15,432 bases of DNA from an uncultured Bacilli bacterium. Lineage in GTDB: Bacteria > Bacillota_I > Bacilli_A > ML615J-28 > CAG-313. Position 1 is the stretch's first letter, and each line of letters opens with the position of its first letter. Below, piece by piece: positions 14,082 to 15,432 of the stretch. The notes beneath the pieces were generated by a model. The model saw nothing but the letters and a program-made list of their open reading frames with translations. It was not told where the DNA came from and searched no databases. The translations under genes were made by a program, and so were the position numbers. Location of the stretch: the NCBI GenBank assembly GCA_904502205.1, contig CAJGDR010000018.1, positions 1 to 15,432 on the forward strand, read 5' to 3'.

Positions 14082-15161
14082 ATGTTTAAAAATGTTATTT
14101 ACATGCATAGTTTAGCTAAAAAGGATGATTGTCCTAATAAAATTGATGCTACTATCGGTGTTCTACTTGATGATAACAAAAATCTAGTTTATTCGAATAT
14201 TTTTGACAATACATTCAAAAGTTTAAATGGTGAACTTTATAACTATGCCCCTGTAAGTGGCGGTGATGAGTATCAAAACTCAATTAGAACATATTTTGAA
14301 ATACCTGAAGAATATTCTATTGTTGCATCACCTGGTGCAACTGGCGCATTATCAATGTTGATGATTGCGAAACAACAAAAAAAGAATTTGATGTTAGTTC
14401 CAAGCTTAGCTTGGACTAACTATCAATCAATGGCTAAGACTTTTAATTATGATGTTGTAAACTATCCTAATCGTCCTTTGTCAGTTGATACAAGTATCTT
14501 TAGTAGTTATGAAAATATTTTTGTAATTATAAATACACCAGCATCAAATCCTGTTGGTAGTACATATACTAAAGAAGAACTTGATAAATTTATTGGTGAA
14601 TTAGAAAAACATGATAATGTTAAAATTGTATTAGATTTAGCATATTACGATTTTTCTGCAAATCAATCTTTCTTATTAGAATATGGAAAAAATAAAAAGA
14701 CATATTATTTAGTTTCATTATCTAAGACTCTTAGTATATATGGTTTAAGACTTGGAGCACTAGTTGCACCTGGTGAGGAAGATTTTATAATGTTTGCAAG
14801 AACTATTTGGAGTTCAACAAATAATCATGCAATTATGACTTTTAATGAAATCATGAAAGATGTCAAAGCTTTAAAACAAGAATCATTAAATAAAAAAGCT
14901 ATTCTTGATAAAAGAGCTCATCTATTTATTAAATTATTAAATGAAAAGAATATTCCATATTATGAATTCCAAGAAGGATTTTTTGTAACTTTAAAAACTG
15001 ATGATCCTGACAAAATGATTAGTTATTTATTAGATAAGCACATTTATACAACAAGAACTGGTGACGGTGTCCGTATTGCAATATGTGCTTTAACAGAAAA
15101 AGAAATAAAAATTCTAGCAAATTCATTAGAAGAATATCAAATCACTTGCAAAAGCAAGTAG
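14082..15161 (+). CDS. PLP-dependent class I/II aminotransferase
   Basis: This is a fold-type I aminotransferase of 359 residues. The cofactor lysine is K215 in SLSKTLSIYGLRLG (212-225). SPGATGALS (83-91) is the phosphate-binding glycine loop. NPVG (156-159) replaces the usual NP(T/H)G, and D185 and Y188 (LDLAYYD) contact the pyridine ring and its oxygen. R223 lies in the GLRLG motif. It resembles aspartate/aromatic aminotransferases but is somewhat short, and its donor and acceptor cannot be told. CGGAGGG (14071-14077) follows the upstream stop at once, and the gap is 11 nt, so it is probably co-transcribed with the glycosidase gene. No functional link between the two is obvious. Its final codons contain the promoter of the tRNA cluster. 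Confidence 0.9.
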   Translation: MFKNVIYMHSLAKKDDCPNKIDATIGVLLDDNKNLVYSNIFDNTFKSLNGELYNYAPVSGGDEYQNSIRTYFEIPEEYSIVASPGATGALSMLMIAKQQKKNLMLVPSLAWTNYQSMAKTFNYDVVNYPNRPLSVDTSIFSSYENIFVIINTPASNPVGSTYTKEELDKFIGELEKHDNVKIVLDLAYYDFSANQSFLLEYGKNKKTYYLVSLSKTLSIYGLRLGALVAPGEEDFIMFARTIWSSTNNHAIMTFNEIMKDVKALKQESLNKKAILDKRAHLFIKLLNEKNIPYYEFQEGFFVTLKTDDPDKMISYLLDKHIYTTRTGDGVRIAICALTEKEIKILANSLEEYQITCKSK

Positions 15162-15174
15162 ATTATGTTATAAT
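15146..15174 (+). promoter_or_regulatory. Promoter of the tRNA cluster
   Basis: TTGCAA (15146-15151) and TATAAT (15169-15174) are spaced by 17 nt with an extended TGt. The -35 and much of the spacer lie within the last codons of the aminotransferase gene. The predicted start near 15181 lies about 25 nt before tRNA-Leu. The GC-rich discriminator of stringent rRNA-type promoters is not evident. Confidence 0.82.
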
Positions 15175-15177
15175 ATT

Positions 15178-15201
15178 AAAGCACTGATAGAGATGTGCTT
15201 T
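15178..15201 (+). other. Leader hairpin before the tRNA cluster
   Basis: AAAGCAC (15178-15184) pairs with GTGCTTT (15195-15201) around a 10-nt loop, immediately upstream of tRNA-Leu. It has no T-tract, so it is unlikely to be a full terminator; it may be a weak stop for the aminotransferase transcript or a processing element. The predicted transcript start lies within its left arm. Confidence 0.4.
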
Positions 15202-15205
15202 AATT

Positions 15206-15288
15206 GCGGGTGTGGCGGAACTGGCAGACGCGCTAGACTTAGGATCTAGTTCCTCGGAGTGCAGGTTCGATTCCTGTCACCCGCACCA
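15206..15288 (+). tRNA. tRNA-Leu (anticodon UAG)
   Basis: Acceptor stem GCGGGTG (15206-15212) pairs with CACCCGC (15278-15284). The discriminator is A and CCA is encoded (15286-15288). The anticodon arm is CTAGA-CTTAGGA-TCTAG with anticodon TAG. A long class II variable arm (TTCCTCGGAGT region) and the T arm with TTCGATT fit leucine. It decodes CUA and probably other CUN codons. Confidence 0.96.
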
Positions 15289-15294
15289 TCATTT

Positions 15295-15370
15295 GGTCCC
15301 ATGGTGTAGTGGTTAACATGCCAGTCTGTCACACTGGAGATCGCGAGTTCAAGTCTCGTTGGGACCGCCA
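15295..15370 (+). tRNA. tRNA-Asp (anticodon GUC)
   Basis: Acceptor stem GGTCCCA (15295-15301) pairs with TGGGACC (15360-15366). The discriminator is G and CCA is encoded (15368-15370). The anticodon arm CCAGT-CTGTCAC-ACTGG gives anticodon GTC. It is 6 nt downstream of tRNA-Leu in the same transcript. Confidence 0.97.
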
Positions 15371-15373
15371 TTT

Positions 15374-15432
15374 GCGCCCATAGTTCAATTGGATAGAATA
15401 CTTGACTACGGATCAAGGGGTTAGGGGTTCGA
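15374..15432 (+). tRNA. tRNA-Arg (anticodon ACG), 3' end cut by the window
   Basis: It begins GCGCCCA (15374-15380), 3 nt after the CCA of tRNA-Asp. The anticodon arm CTTGA-CTACGGA-TCAAG gives anticodon ACG, which in bacteria is edited to ICG by TadA to read CGU, CGC and CGA. The sequence stops within the T loop (GGTTCGA), so the 3' acceptor strand is not seen. The cluster probably continues beyond the window. Confidence 0.92.

Overview
The window is AT-rich, low-GC Firmicutes-type chromosomal DNA. It has the standard genetic code: Trp is TGG and the families are full length. Shine-Dalgarno sites are strong, and sigma-A promoters typically have 17-nt spacers and often an extended TGn -10. The order comEC-holA-rpsT-gpr matches the arrangement known from Bacillus and relatives. 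A germination protease gene (gpr) indicates a spore-forming ancestry. The overall composition, Lys/Asn/Ile-rich proteins and compact layout suggest an uncultured low-GC lineage near Erysipelotrichia, RF39 or Mollicutes rather than Bacillus itself. That placement is inference. No mobile element, CRISPR array or phage gene is visible.

Layout. 1-2236: the 3' end of comEC (DNA uptake channel, metallo-beta-lactamase-like domain); holA (DNA polymerase III delta) with its own promoter and terminator; a gap of about 340 bp holding an orphan promoter and possible small RNA; and rpsT (ribosomal protein S20) on the minus strand. 2237-3764: gpr, then two small hypothetical membrane-associated ORFs. 3766-4986: a self-contained unit for an iron-dependent alcohol dehydrogenase. 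5002-6705: pgsA-recA operon (phosphatidylglycerophosphate synthase and recombinase), with the cinA gene that often separates them absent. 6704-8395 (minus): an M3 oligoendopeptidase, divergent from a two-gene ABC exporter of NatAB type (8502-10459). 10474-11325 (minus): ispH, divergent from efp (11470-12027). 12085-15161: a two-gene unit encoding a secreted phosphodiester-glycosidase (NAGPA family) protein with a Cys-plus-transmembrane C-terminal tail, and a PLP aminotransferase. 15146-end: promoter, leader hairpin and a tRNA cluster Leu(UAG)-Asp(GUC)-Arg(ACG), the last cut by the window edge.

Most genes are housekeeping: replication, translation, phospholipid and isoprenoid synthesis, recombination, peptide turnover. 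Transcription units are short and tightly bounded. Nearly every unit has a recognisable sigma-A promoter and an intrinsic terminator, and several terminators are shared by convergent genes or overlap stop codons. The parts that look least ordinary are the orphan promoter/RNA unit at 1632-1910, the two small ORFs after gpr, the short propeptide of GPR, and the cell-surface glycosidase with its unusual C-terminal anchor-like tail. I did not find a convincing wholly new multi-gene system.
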